A stretch of 32,536 bases of DNA from Betaproteobacteria bacterium (GTDB lineage: Bacteria > Pseudomonadota > Gammaproteobacteria > Burkholderiales > Casimicrobiaceae): contig JAGXBK010000018.1 of the NCBI GenBank assembly GCA_018971195.1, forward strand, positions 1 to 32,536, read 5' to 3'. The notes beneath the pieces are model-generated. The model saw only the letters and a list, made by a program, of their open reading frames with translations, made no database searches and was not told the DNA's origin. Below are positions 19,226 through 29,201 of the stretch, in pieces (position 1 is the stretch's first letter; each line of letters opens with the position of its first letter). The translations under genes and the position numbers were made by a program.

Positions 19226-22200
19226 ATGCTGCAGATCGAGTTCTCCAACCGCTACGAGCGCCTGCAGGATTCGCTGCTCGACGCGATGGACGCGCCGCCG
19301 GCGTCGCCGTTCGTGAGCGAGGAGATCATCGTGCCCAGCGCGGCGACGAGGCGCCGGGTCGAGCTGGCGGTGGCCGATCGCTTCGGGATCTGTTCGAACA
19401 TCCGGTTTTCGTTCCTCGCCCAGTGGCTGTGGCGGCAGATCGGTCATGTCGTCCCGGTGTCGGAGATATCGCCTTTCACCGCGTCGGTGCTGACCTGGCG
19501 CGCGCTCTCGATCTTCGGCGAGCAGGCGTTCGTCGCCGAGCATCCGCCGCTCGCCGGCTACCTGCGGCATGCGGATGACGTCATGCGCTACGAGCTCGCC
19601 GCGAGTACTGCGACGCTGCTCGAGCACTACCTGACCTACCGTCCGAATTGGCTGGCGGCATGGCTCGAGGGCAAGCCGGCCGGGATCGGGAATCTCGATC
19701 CTGCGCGGCAGCACGACGAACGCTGGCAGGCGGCCCTGTGGCGGCGCATTGCGCGCGATCTCGGCACCGACAGCCGCCATCCATCGGTGGCGTTCTTCGA
19801 CGCGATGAAAGCGATGGGACCCGACGCTCCGGCGCGTGCGGGACTTCCCGCCATCGCCCACGTCTTCTGCCTGCCGACCACGCCGCCGCTCTACCTCGAC
19901 ATCCTCAATCGCCTGGCGCAGTGGATCGACTTGCGGCTGTACGTGCTGAACCCCTGCCGCGAATACTGGTTCGACATCGTCGACCCCAAGCGGCTTTCGT
20001 ACCTCGCCGCAATCGACCGCGCCGACCATCGCGAAATCGGCAACCGGCTGCTGGCCACGTGGGGCAAGCAGACGCGGGCACACATCGACCTCCTGCTGCG
20101 CAACGACAGCGCGGCGATAGTCGACGACGCCGACTTCGCGGCTGCGGAAAGCACGACGCTGCTCGCCCGGGTCCAGAACGCGATCCTCGACCTGACCGAT
20201 CTCACCCACGGCAGCGTCCTGCTCGGCCCCGACGACCGCAGCATCGAGGTCCATGTCTGCCACTCGCTGACGCGCGAGCTCGAGGTGCTGCAGGACCAGC
20301 TCCTCGCGCTGTTCGCCTCCGGCGATCCGCCGCGGCCGTCCGATGTCCTGGTCGTGACGCCGGATCTCGAGGCTGCGGCCCCGTTGATCGACGCGGTGTT
20401 CGGCAACGCGCCGAAGGACTGCGAGATTCCGTATACGATCACCGGCAGGCCGGCAAGCGTGCTCAATCCCTGCGCCCACGCGCTGTTGACGGTGCTCGAC
20501 GTGGCCACGTCGCGCTTGCCGGCGAGCGCCGTGTTCGAGCTGCTGCAGCAGCCGATCATCGCTCGCAGGTTCGCGATCGGCGATGACGATCTCGACGCCA
20601 TCCACGCGTGGATCGGCAAATCGGGCATCCGCTGGGGCTTCGATGCCCGTCACCGCGGCGAGCTCGGCCTGCCCGCGACCGGGCGTCACAGCTTCAGCGA
20701 TGGCCTCGATCGCCTGTTCCTCGGTTACGCGCTGCCTGCCTCCGCGAACGTGCCGCTGAACGGACGTCTCCCCGCCGGCGATCCGGAAGGCTCCGGCGCA
20801 TTGGCGCTGGGGAGCTTCGGCGAGTTCTTCCGCAGGCTCGAGTACCTGCACGGCGAGCTCGCCCGTCCGAAGTCGCCTGCGCAATGGCAGCAGGTGCTGC
20901 TGGACATCGTCGCCGACTTCGTCGACCCCGCGGGCGACGAGATCGACGACCAGCGCGACACCGTCGCGGCCATCCACGAGCTCCAATCCAACATGGCACG
21001 CGGCGGGATCAGCCAGCCGCTCCTGCTCGACGTCGTGCGCCATGCACTGCGGGCGCTGCTCGGCGACCCGACGCGTGGCGGCATGCCGGGCGGCGCGGTG
21101 ACATTCGCGGCCATGTCCAGCCTGCGCAACCTGCCGTACCGCTTCGTCTGCGTGCTGGGATTGAACGACGGTGCCTTTCCCGCGACGCAGCAGCCCCGCG
21201 AATTCGACCTGCTGGCGCGCGACCCCCAGCCCGGCGACCAGCAGCGCCGCATCGACGATCGCAACGTATTCCTGGATCTGCTGCTCGCTGCGAGGCAGCG
21301 CCTGTACCTGAGCTTCACCGGACATAGCATCCGCGACGACGCGACCTTGCCGCCGTCGGTGCTGGTCGCGGAGCTGCTGGATTACTGCGCCGCGGCCACC
21401 GATGCGGCGCCGTTCACGCCCGAGTCGCTGCAAGCCGCGCGCGACCGACTCGTCGTCCTGCATCCGCTGCAGTCGTTTTCGCTCGACTACTTCAAGCCCG
21501 ATGCCGATCCGCGCCGCCGGAGCTTCAACCGCGAATATTGCGAGGCGCTGAAGGAACGGCTGGCCGCGTCGGCGTCTCCGCCCGATGCAGCGGTCTCGAT
21601 CGAAAAACGGCCCGCGTCGGCCTCCGCCCCGGCCACGGCCGGCGGCGAACGCGGGGCGCCGGCGGAATCCGGCGCCGCGAACGAAGACGACGACGAGTTC
21701 GAAGACGAGAATGCCGCATCGGAGCCGCAGCAGAAGTTCTTCTCAGGGCCGCTGGCCGAGCCCGGTCCGGAGCTCCGCGAGGTCACGCTGGACCGGCTCG
21801 TCCGTTTCTTCGCCAATCCCTGCCGCTACCTGTTGCGGGAACGGCTGGGCATCGTGCTCCCCGAGGGCGACGAGGAACTGCAGGACGAGGAGCCTTTCCT
21901 TCCCGATTGGCACGCACGCGATGCGCTGGCGAAGCGCGTATTGCAGCGGCTGCTGGCGGGCGCCACGGTCGTCGACGTCCGCGAATTCGCTCGGGCCGGT
22001 GTCGAGTATCCGGATGGGCGCATGGGCGACATCGAGCTTGCGCGCGAGCTGCAGCGACTCGACACATTCGCGCGCGCGGTCGCGCCCGCGCTCGCCGAAA
22101 ATACGCTGGCTCCGTTCCTCGGCATGCTCGAGTTCGCGCTCGACGGCGAAGCCTGGCGCCTGACCGGCGAGTTCGGGGACCTGCGCAGCAGCGGGTTGAT

Positions 22201-22651
22201 CCGCCACCGCTACGACGACGCACGCGCCCGCGACTACCTGGAGGGCTGGATCGCCCATCTATTCGTCAACGCCGTGGCGCCGCCCGGGGTCGCCGCAAGG
22301 ACGACCTGGCACTCGCGCGACGGCCATTATGTGCTGCCCCCGGTCGACGGCGCGCGGGACCGACTCGAAGCGGTGCTCGCGCTGTATCGCGCAGGGTTGC
22401 AGCGCCCGCTCCACTTCTTCCCGAAGTCCGCGTGGAAGTACGTCAGCGAAGGCGAGAGCTGGTCCAGGGCCGCGAGCATTTGGAAGACGACGCCCTTCCA
22501 CGAACACGGCGAGGACCGCGACGCGGCCTACCGCCTGGCGCTGCGCGGCGTCGACGACCCCCTCGACGACGAGTTCGCGGAATGCGCGAAAGCGGTGTTC
22601 CAGCCGCTCCTCGAGGTCATCGTCGACGAACGGCTGAAAGCGCGAGGATGA
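19226..22651 (+). CDS. recC: Exodeoxyribonuclease V gamma subunit RecC
   Basis: IIVPSAATRRRVELAVADRFGICSNIRFSFLAQWLW, VVTPDLEAAAPLIDAVFGN, MSSLRNLPYRFVCVLGLNDGAFPATQQPREFDLLA, DDRNVFLDLLLAARQRLYLSFTGHSIRD. Confidence 0.94.
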   Translation: MLQIEFSNRYERLQDSLLDAMDAPPASPFVSEEIIVPSAATRRRVELAVADRFGICSNIRFSFLAQWLWRQIGHVVPVSEISPFTASVLTWRALSIFGEQAFVAEHPPLAGYLRHADDVMRYELAASTATLLEHYLTYRPNWLAAWLEGKPAGIGNLDPARQHDERWQAALWRRIARDLGTDSRHPSVAFFDAMKAMGPDAPARAGLPAIAHVFCLPTTPPLYLDILNRLAQWIDLRLYVLNPCREYWFDIVDPKRLSYLAAIDRADHREIGNRLLATWGKQTRAHIDLLLRNDSAAIVDDADFAAAESTTLLARVQNAILDLTDLTHGSVLLGPDDRSIEVHVCHSLTRELEVLQDQLLALFASGDPPRPSDVLVVTPDLEAAAPLIDAVFGNAPKDCEIPYTITGRPASVLNPCAHALLTVLDVATSRLPASAVFELLQQPIIARRFAIGDDDLDAIHAWIGKSGIRWGFDARHRGELGLPATGRHSFSDGLDRLFLGYALPASANVPLNGRLPAGDPEGSGALALGSFGEFFRRLEYLHGELARPKSPAQWQQVLLDIVADFVDPAGDEIDDQRDTVAAIHELQSNMARGGISQPLLLDVVRHALRALLGDPTRGGMPGGAVTFAAMSSLRNLPYRFVCVLGLNDGAFPATQQPREFDLLARDPQPGDQQRRIDDRNVFLDLLLAARQRLYLSFTGHSIRDDATLPPSVLVAELLDYCAAATDAAPFTPESLQAARDRLVVLHPLQSFSLDYFKPDADPRRRSFNREYCEALKERLAASASPPDAAVSIEKRPASASAPATAGGERGAPAESGAANEDDDEFEDENAASEPQQKFFSGPLAEPGPELREVTLDRLVRFFANPCRYLLRERLGIVLPEGDEELQDEEPFLPDWHARDALAKRVLQRLLAGATVVDVREFARAGVEYPDGRMGDIELARELQRLDTFARAVAPALAENTLAPFLGMLEFALDGEAWRLTGEFGDLRSSGLIRHRYDDARARDYLEGWIAHLFVNAVAPPGVAARTTWHSRDGHYVLPPVDGARDRLEAVLALYRAGLQRPLHFFPKSAWKYVSEGESWSRAASIWKTTPFHEHGEDRDAAYRLALRGVDDPLDDEFAECAKAVFQPLLEVIVDERLKARG

Positions 22652-25600
22652 GCGTTCCGGAGGAATTCAAGGTTTTCGACTGTGACCTCGACGGCATCAA
22701 CCTGATCGAGGCGTCGGCGGGCACCGGCAAGACCTGGACCATCTGCGGCCTGTACCTGCGGCTGCTGCTGGAACGCAGACTTGAAGTGCAGCAGATCCTG
22801 GTCGTGACCTTCACCAACGCGGCGACCGCGGAGCTTCGCGAGCGCATCCGTTCGAGGATCGCGGAGACCCTCGCTTACCTGCGCGACGGCGCCGCGACCG
22901 GTGAGGCTGCGTCGACGGGCGAGGCCAGGTCGACTCGTGACCCGTTCGTGCCGGAACTGGTGAGCGCGGTCGAGCGGAACACCGGCCTCGAACGCAGGGC
23001 GCTCGAAGCCGCCCTCGACCGGGCGCTGCAGTTCTTCGACGAGGCCGCGATCTTCACCATCCATGGCTACTGCCAGCGGGCGCTCGCCGACGCATCGTTT
23101 TCCGCGGGCCTGCCGTTTTCGCTCGAGCTCGTCACCGACGATCGCGAAATGGCGGTCGAGGCCGTCCAGGATTTCTGGCGCCGACGCGTCGCCGATGCCG
23201 GCTGCCCGCCGGAACTCGCCGCCTGGCTGATCCAGAAGAAGGACTCGCCGGACAAGTACGCGAAGCTGCTGCTGCGCAGCGTCGCCAAGCCGATGGCGCG
23301 CGCCCTCTGGCCGACGGCCCTGGATGCAGCGCCGACCCCGATCGACGCGACGGCGCCGACCGCGGCGTGGGACACGGCGCGAGGACTGTGGGTGGCTCAG
23401 CGCGACGCGATTATCGCTTCGGTCACGGGCGCGCTGTCCGCGCTGAACGCCAATACCTACAGGCCGGACAGCATCGGCCGGGCGGTAGGCGAATGGGACG
23501 CGTGGTTCAGGGAGGGGCTCCCTTTCACCCAGGTTCCCGAAAACGACAAGCTCGACCTGCTGTCGAGGCGGACGCTGACGGCACGCACGAAGAAGAATCA
23601 GGTCACGCCGACGCACCCGTTCTTCGACGCCGCCGACGCCCTGCTCGCCGAACGCCAGGCGATCACGCAGGCACTCGATCTCGCCCGCCTGCGCCTGATC
23701 CGCGACCTGATCGACACCGTGGTCCCGGATCTGCGCCGGCGCAAGCGCGAGCGGCGCGTGATCTCCTTCGACGACATGCTCTGCAACCTCCACGACGCGC
23801 TCGAGGACGGCGATCACCCCGAGCTGGCCGCGTCGCTGCGGCAGAAATTCCCGGTGGCGCTGATCGACGAATTCCAGGACACCGATCCACTGCAGTTCGC
23901 GATCTTCGAGCGCATCTACGGCAACGGCCACCTGCCGGCGTTCCTCGTCGGCGACCCCAAGCAGGCGATCTACAGCTTTCGCCACGCCGACCTGCACACC
24001 TACCTGCGGGCGCGCCAGAGCGCGTCCACGGTCCGCACCCTCGCCGCCAACCAGCGTTCGACGCAAGGGCTGATCGAGGCGCTGAACGGACTCTTCTCGA
24101 CCAAGCCGGATGCCTTCATGCTGCCCGGCCTCGACTATCACCGTGTCACGATGGGCGACAGGCGGCGCCTGCCGTTCACCGACACGAGCGCCCACACGAC
24201 GACCGACGCGAGCGCTCACCCTGCACCCGACCGGGCGGCGCGGCGCGCCGACCTCCAGGTGTGGACGCTCCCGCAGGCCCACGATGGCGAACCCATGCCC
24301 AAGGCAGAGGCCAGGACGCGCGCGGCGCGGGCGACCGCCGCCGAGATCGCGCGGCTGGTCACCGAAGGCGCACAGGGCCGCATCCGTATCGGCGAGCGTC
24401 CGCTGCGGCCCGTCGACATCGCGGTGCTGGTGCGCACGCACGCGCAGGGCAGCGAGCTGAAGCGCGAGCTCGCGGCGCTTTGCATCGGCAGCGTCGAGTT
24501 GTCGCAGGCGAGCGTGTTCCAGACGCCCGACGCCGAGGAAGTCGAGCGCGTGCTGATCGCGATCAACCAGCCATCGCGCGACACCCTGCTGCGCGGCGCG
24601 CTGGCCACCGAGATGCTGGGCTGCGACGCAGCCGAAATCGAGGCGATCTCGCGCAGCGAGGACGAGATCACGAAGCGACTCGCAAGATTCGCCGATTACC
24701 GCGACCTCTGGCTGCGCCGCGGCGTCGGCGTCATGTATCGCAGGCTGCTGTCCGCCGAAGGGGTCAGCGCACGCATGCTCCGCCGCGACGATGGCGAGCG
24801 GCGGCTCACCAACCTGCTGCACCTGGGCGAGCAGATCCATCAGGCCGCCGTGACCCACGAATCGCCGGACGCGCTGCTGCGCTGGCTGGCCGCGCAGCGC
24901 CGTGACGGCGCTGCCGACGAGGTCGCGCAGCTACGCCTGGAATCCGACCGCAACCTGGTCCAGATCGTCACCATCTACAAGGCGAAGGGCCTGGAATTCC
25001 CGATCGTGTTCTGTCCGTTCCTGTGGGATGGCAGCACGCGCTTCGGCGGCCCGAAGCCGGAAGGACGCGAATATCACGCCGACGATGGCACCGCCCTGAT
25101 CGATTTCCGCTCCGACGACGAGCTCGGCCCGCAGAAGGCGCTGATCGGCGACCGGATCAAGCTCGAGGCATCGGCCGAGTCCCTGCGTCTCATCTACGTC
25201 GCGCTGACACGTGCCGTGTATCGCTGCTACCTGATCGCCGGCACCTACGGCACGAACAGGTCTGGCAAGGTCTCGACGTCGCAGAGCACGAGGAGCCTTC
25301 TCAACTGGCTGGTCGCCGGCGGCAACGAGTCGCCGAAGGCGTGGCTCGACGGCAAGCGGCCGCCCGCCGACATCGCCGCCGCATGGGAAGCCCTGGCCGG
25401 ACGCCTGGCCCCCCACCTCGCCCTCGCTCCGCTGCCCGGCGAAATCGGCACGCCGGTCGCGCTGCCCGGGCCCGCGCCGGAATCGCTGACCGTCCTGCCC
25501 CCGCCGAAGGCCATCGCCACCGCGTGGCGACTGGGGAGCTTCAGTGGTCTTGCCAGCGATGCGAAAAGCGAAGGCGCAGCAAACGACCACGACGCGCGGA

Positions 25601-26418
25601 TCGCCGATGGCGCAAAGCGGATCGGCCTGCCGCCCCCCAGCCTCGCACCCGACGACATCCTGCGCTTTCCGCGCGGCACCGGCGCCGGCGACTGCCTGCA
25701 CGCGATCTTCGAGCGCATCGACTTCACCGCCCCGGCGGACTGGGACGGCGCCATCACCGACGCCTTGTCCGCGCATCCGCAATTCGGTTCCGGGGTGGGG
25801 GTGGGCATGGCCGGGCAGTCGGCCGGATTCGCGAGCATGGCGAAGCGGATGCTGTCCGACGTGATGCGCACGACGCTGCCGGATGGCATCGTGCTGGGGT
25901 CGATCCCAGCGACGCGGCGTCTTACCGAGCTCGAGTTCAGCCTGCCCTCGCAGAGCCTGTCGGCGAATGCGCTGAACGCCGCGCTGAAGAGCCTCGGCTA
26001 CGAGGTGCCGCGCCTCGCGTTCCGCGACCTGGAAGGCTACCTGCGGGGATTCATCGATCTCGTCTTCGAGCACGGCGGCCGCTACTACGTGCTCGACTGG
26101 AAATCGAATCACCTGGGCTACGCACCCGCCGATTACGGTCCGGCCGCGCTGCTGGCGACGATGTCCGAGCACGGCTACCACCTGCAATACCTGCTCTATT
26201 CGCTGGCCGTCGGGCGCTACCTCGCGCACCGCGTGCCCGGCTACCGGCACGACACGCATTTCGGCGGTGTCCTCTACCTCTTCGTGCGCGGTGTGCGGCC
26301 CGGCTGGGTCAATGCCGACGGCAGCCCGGCGGGCGTGTTCAGCCAGCGGCCCACGGCCGCCGCTCTCGCGCGCCTCGACGCGCTGTTCGCCACGGCGTCC
26401 ACGAAGGTGTCGCGATGA
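22648..26418 (+). CDS. recB: Exodeoxyribonuclease V beta subunit RecB
   Basis: Walker A LIEASAGTGKTWTI; VTFTNAATAELRERI; LIDEFQDTDPLQFAIF; KAKGLEFPIVFCPF; nuclease motif YYVLDWKSNHLG. Confidence 0.96.
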   Translation: MSVPEEFKVFDCDLDGINLIEASAGTGKTWTICGLYLRLLLERRLEVQQILVVTFTNAATAELRERIRSRIAETLAYLRDGAATGEAASTGEARSTRDPFVPELVSAVERNTGLERRALEAALDRALQFFDEAAIFTIHGYCQRALADASFSAGLPFSLELVTDDREMAVEAVQDFWRRRVADAGCPPELAAWLIQKKDSPDKYAKLLLRSVAKPMARALWPTALDAAPTPIDATAPTAAWDTARGLWVAQRDAIIASVTGALSALNANTYRPDSIGRAVGEWDAWFREGLPFTQVPENDKLDLLSRRTLTARTKKNQVTPTHPFFDAADALLAERQAITQALDLARLRLIRDLIDTVVPDLRRRKRERRVISFDDMLCNLHDALEDGDHPELAASLRQKFPVALIDEFQDTDPLQFAIFERIYGNGHLPAFLVGDPKQAIYSFRHADLHTYLRARQSASTVRTLAANQRSTQGLIEALNGLFSTKPDAFMLPGLDYHRVTMGDRRRLPFTDTSAHTTTDASAHPAPDRAARRADLQVWTLPQAHDGEPMPKAEARTRAARATAAEIARLVTEGAQGRIRIGERPLRPVDIAVLVRTHAQGSELKRELAALCIGSVELSQASVFQTPDAEEVERVLIAINQPSRDTLLRGALATEMLGCDAAEIEAISRSEDEITKRLARFADYRDLWLRRGVGVMYRRLLSAEGVSARMLRRDDGERRLTNLLHLGEQIHQAAVTHESPDALLRWLAAQRRDGAADEVAQLRLESDRNLVQIVTIYKAKGLEFPIVFCPFLWDGSTRFGGPKPEGREYHADDGTALIDFRSDDELGPQKALIGDRIKLEASAESLRLIYVALTRAVYRCYLIAGTYGTNRSGKVSTSQSTRSLLNWLVAGGNESPKAWLDGKRPPADIAAAWEALAGRLAPHLALAPLPGEIGTPVALPGPAPESLTVLPPPKAIATAWRLGSFSGLASDAKSEGAANDHDARIADGAKRIGLPPPSLAPDDILRFPRGTGAGDCLHAIFERIDFTAPADWDGAITDALSAHPQFGSGVGVGMAGQSAGFASMAKRMLSDVMRTTLPDGIVLGSIPATRRLTELEFSLPSQSLSANALNAALKSLGYEVPRLAFRDLEGYLRGFIDLVFEHGGRYYVLDWKSNHLGYAPADYGPAALLATMSEHGYHLQYLLYSLAVGRYLAHRVPGYRHDTHFGGVLYLFVRGVRPGWVNADGSPAGVFSQRPTAAALARLDALFATASTKVSR

Positions 26419-28289
26419 GCACGGCAGTCTCATCCCGGGGCGCCGATCTCGCGGCGTCGCCCGAGCAGGCGCTTGCCGAGGGCTTTGCCCACCACGTCCT
26501 GCGCTGGGCCCGCGAGCGCAACGCTCCCGACCATACGCTCGACGCGCTGTTCGAGGCCGCACACGCGGCGAGCTTCGCCACCGCATCGGGCCACGTCTGC
26601 GCGCATCTCGCCGACATCGCAGCCGACACGAGGCTCGACGAGCACGAACTGCGCACGACGCTGCTCGCCTCAGGCATGGTCGGGACGCCGCAGGCGCCCG
26701 ATGCGCAGCCGCTGATCCTCGACGACGACGGCCGTGTCTACCTGCACCGCTACTTCGATTACGAACGCCGGCTTGCGCGTCGGCTGACGGCCGCCTCGCC
26801 GATCCCATCGCGCGTCACCGGCGATAACGTGAAGTCGCTGCTCGACCAGCTGTTCGCCGCCAACGCCGACCGTCTCGGCAAGACACCCGACTGGCAGAAG
26901 ATCGCGACCGCGCTGGCGCTCGAACGCCGGCTCACGATCATCAGCGGCGGTCCCGGCACCGGCAAGACGACCACCGTCGTCAACGTGCTTGCCGGCGCCA
27001 TCGCCGAGAATCCGGATTGCAGGATCCGCCTGGCGGCCCCGACCGGCAAGGCCGCCGCGCGAATGCGGGACGCGATCCGCAATGCCGCCGCGCACCTGCC
27101 CGCCGAACTGCGCGAGCGCTTGCCTTCGGAGTCGTTCACCGTCCACCGCTTGCTGGGGCTGCTGCCCGCCGGCGATTTTCGCCACGACATCGACCACCCG
27201 CTGCCGATCGATCTCCTCGTCGTCGACGAGGCGTCGATGCTCGATCTCTCGCTCGCGACCCGGCTGGTCGAGGCCGTGCCGACGAATGCGCGCATCATCC
27301 TGCTGGGCGACAAGGACCAGCTCGCCGCCGTCGAGTCCGGCGCCGTGTTCTCGGAGCTCTCGGCCGATCCTACGTTGAGCAGCGCGTGCACCGACCGCCT
27401 GTCCGAAATCACCGGAATCCCCGCCGCGCGCATCGTGTGCGCGGCGCCGATCAAGCCGACGCCGCTGCACGACAGTGTGGTCTGGCTCACCGAGAACTTC
27501 CGCTTCGCGAAGGATTCGGGCATCGGCCGCCTCGCCGCGCTCGTCAATGCCGGCGAAGCCCAGTCTGCGATCGATTTTCTGCGCTCGGACAGCGATCCGG
27601 CGCTCGAGTGGATCGAGGACGCACACCCCGCCCCGCAGGCCGCTACGCTGCAGCGGATCATCGACGAAATGGCGGGCTACATCGGCGCCGCGCGCGCCGA
27701 CCTCGGCAACAAGGCCGCGCTGTTCGACGCGCTGGGACGGTTCCGCGTGCTGTGCGCCGAGCGCGAGGGCTCGCGCGGCGTGGATGCGATCAACCAGTAC
27801 GTCGGGCAGCGATTCCGCAGGCACCTCGACCATCCACTCGATCCCGGCGGTCGCTCGCAGTGGTATCCGGGGCGCCCGGTGATGGTGCTGCGCAATGACT
27901 ACGTGTTGAAGCTCTTCAACGGCGACGTCGGCATCGTGCTGCCCGACGCGGCCAGCACCCCGATGGTGTTCTTCCCCGACAGCGATGGGGATTTTCGCGC
28001 CGTTTCCCCGCTTCGCCTGCCCGAGCACGAAACCGCATTCGCCACGACCGTCCACAAGGCGCAGGGCTCGGAGTTCGACAAGGTGACGCTGATGCTGCCT
28101 GCGAAGCCGAGCCGCGTCGCCACACGCGAGCTGGTCTACACGGCGATCACGCGGTCGCGGTCGGGCGTGACGATCGTCGGTGGGGCCGAGGTCGTCGAGA
28201 AGGCGATCGTCTCGCCGACGCGGCGGTATTCGGGGCTGGTGGCGAGGTTGGGAGAGGAGGCGCCTGTCTCCAGGCGCGAGAACAGGTAG
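26415..28289 (+). CDS. recD: Exodeoxyribonuclease V alpha subunit RecD
   Basis: LTIISGGPGTGKTTTVVNVLAG, LVVDEASMLDLSLATRLVEAVP, LLGDKDQLAAVESGAVFSEL, ETAFATTVHKAQGSEFDKVTL, YTAITRSRSGVTIVG. Confidence 0.96.
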   Translation: MSTAVSSRGADLAASPEQALAEGFAHHVLRWARERNAPDHTLDALFEAAHAASFATASGHVCAHLADIAADTRLDEHELRTTLLASGMVGTPQAPDAQPLILDDDGRVYLHRYFDYERRLARRLTAASPIPSRVTGDNVKSLLDQLFAANADRLGKTPDWQKIATALALERRLTIISGGPGTGKTTTVVNVLAGAIAENPDCRIRLAAPTGKAAARMRDAIRNAAAHLPAELRERLPSESFTVHRLLGLLPAGDFRHDIDHPLPIDLLVVDEASMLDLSLATRLVEAVPTNARIILLGDKDQLAAVESGAVFSELSADPTLSSACTDRLSEITGIPAARIVCAAPIKPTPLHDSVVWLTENFRFAKDSGIGRLAALVNAGEAQSAIDFLRSDSDPALEWIEDAHPAPQAATLQRIIDEMAGYIGAARADLGNKAALFDALGRFRVLCAEREGSRGVDAINQYVGQRFRRHLDHPLDPGGRSQWYPGRPVMVLRNDYVLKLFNGDVGIVLPDAASTPMVFFPDSDGDFRAVSPLRLPEHETAFATTVHKAQGSEFDKVTLMLPAKPSRVATRELVYTAITRSRSGVTIVGGAEVVEKAIVSPTRRYSGLVARLGEEAPVSRRENR

Positions 28290-28528
28290 CGCGATGCGCA
28301 GTCGATCGGGCGCGACGATTCCGTTTCTGGTAATTTGGCGCTGCACCACGCTGTCATGCTGATCCACGGCGAGATCGCGCCCGATGCGATGCGGAACACG
28401 GTATGCGCCCTGAAGGACGGATGGGTCGTCCCGATCGAGGTGCTCGCGCGGGTGCGGGCGTTGCCATCACGCGAACCGTCCACAAAAACCCTAGGTTGAA
28501 AGACGATGCTGAACAACGGAGGAGAACC

Positions 28529-29176
28529 ATGCTGACGCAAGTCCGATCTGTGCTGGGAGCCGTGGCGGCCGCCGCGGCGATTGCGATCTGCTTCGCCGCC
28601 CAGCCCGCGCAAGCCGCCAACATCATCGACGAATGGGCTTCGGTCAAGGCCCCGCCGCCGCCGGCATTGCATGCTGTGACGGTCGATCCGAAAACGACCG
28701 CGCTGCTGATGCTCGACTTCAACAAGCAGACCTGCAACATGCAGCGCCGGCCGCGCTGCGTCGCGTCAATCCCGCAGGTCGAGAAGCTGCTGAAGGAAGC
28801 GCGCGCTGCCGGCGCCATGGTCGCCTACAGCCTCGGCGGAGGCGGCCACGAGTCCGACATCGCCAAGGAAGTCGCGCCGACCAAGGACGAGCACATCGTG
28901 TCGTCCGGCGTCGACAAGTTCCGGGACACCGATCTCGACACGGTCCTGAAGGACAAGGGCATCAAGACGGTCATCATCGCCGGCACCGCCTCGCACGGCG
29001 CGGTGATCTACACCGCGAGCACCGCGGCGATGCTGGGGTTCAAGGTGATCGTTCCGGTCGACGCCGTGTCCGGGGACACGCCCTACGTCGAGCAGTACGT
29101 CGTGTGGCACCTGGTCAATGCACCGATCATTTCCAACTCGGTGACGCTGACCCGTATCGACGAGTTAAAGTTCTGA
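28529..29176 (+). CDS. Secreted isochorismatase-fold (cysteine hydrolase-like) protein, apparently catalytically degenerate
   Basis: Signal peptide MLTQVRSVLGAVAAAAAIAICFAAQPAQA; fold segments TTALLMLDFNKQTC, VDKFRDTDLDTVLKDKGIKTVIIAGTASHGAVIYTAS; GGAGGAG SD. Confidence 0.85.
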   Translation: MLTQVRSVLGAVAAAAAIAICFAAQPAQAANIIDEWASVKAPPPPALHAVTVDPKTTALLMLDFNKQTCNMQRRPRCVASIPQVEKLLKEARAAGAMVAYSLGGGGHESDIAKEVAPTKDEHIVSSGVDKFRDTDLDTVLKDKGIKTVIIAGTASHGAVIYTASTAAMLGFKVIVPVDAVSGDTPYVEQYVVWHLVNAPIISNSVTLTRIDELKF

Positions 29177-29201
29177 GCTGGCGCCCCCGGCGCCGGGACC
29201 A

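Noticed and set aside
19073-21463. 796-aa minus ORF opposite recC (and 22528..24858 opposite recB)
   Set aside because: Long antisense frames from GC-rich codon bias; no recognisable domains, and the opposite strand carries RecC/RecB motifs.
17864-22651. 1595-aa plus ORF beginning upstream of recC
   Set aside because: The first ~450 residues are out-of-frame reading of the amidohydrolase and HTH genes; the true RecC start is the ATG at 19226.
21538-26418. 1626-aa plus ORF containing RecB
   Set aside because: The N-terminal portion is a shadow frame through recC; RecB starts at 22648.
16620-28250. GCTGGTGG (E. coli Chi) octamers, e.g. near 16624, 19047 and 28236
   Set aside because: Chi is lineage-specific and a few octamers in GC-rich DNA are expected by chance.
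28260-28277. GCGCCTG-TCTC-CAGGCGC hairpin near the recD end
   Set aside because: Lies inside recD coding sequence and has no T-tract.
28356-28499. Possible 47-aa ORF MLIHGEIAPDAMRNTVCALKDGWVVPIEVLARVRALPSREPSTKTLG
   Set aside because: No recognised family or convincing SD; could be chance.
29180-29194. GGCGCC-CCC-GGCGCC inverted repeat between convergent genes
   Set aside because: Could be a bidirectional terminator, but the stem is only 6 bp and lacks a U-tract; not called.
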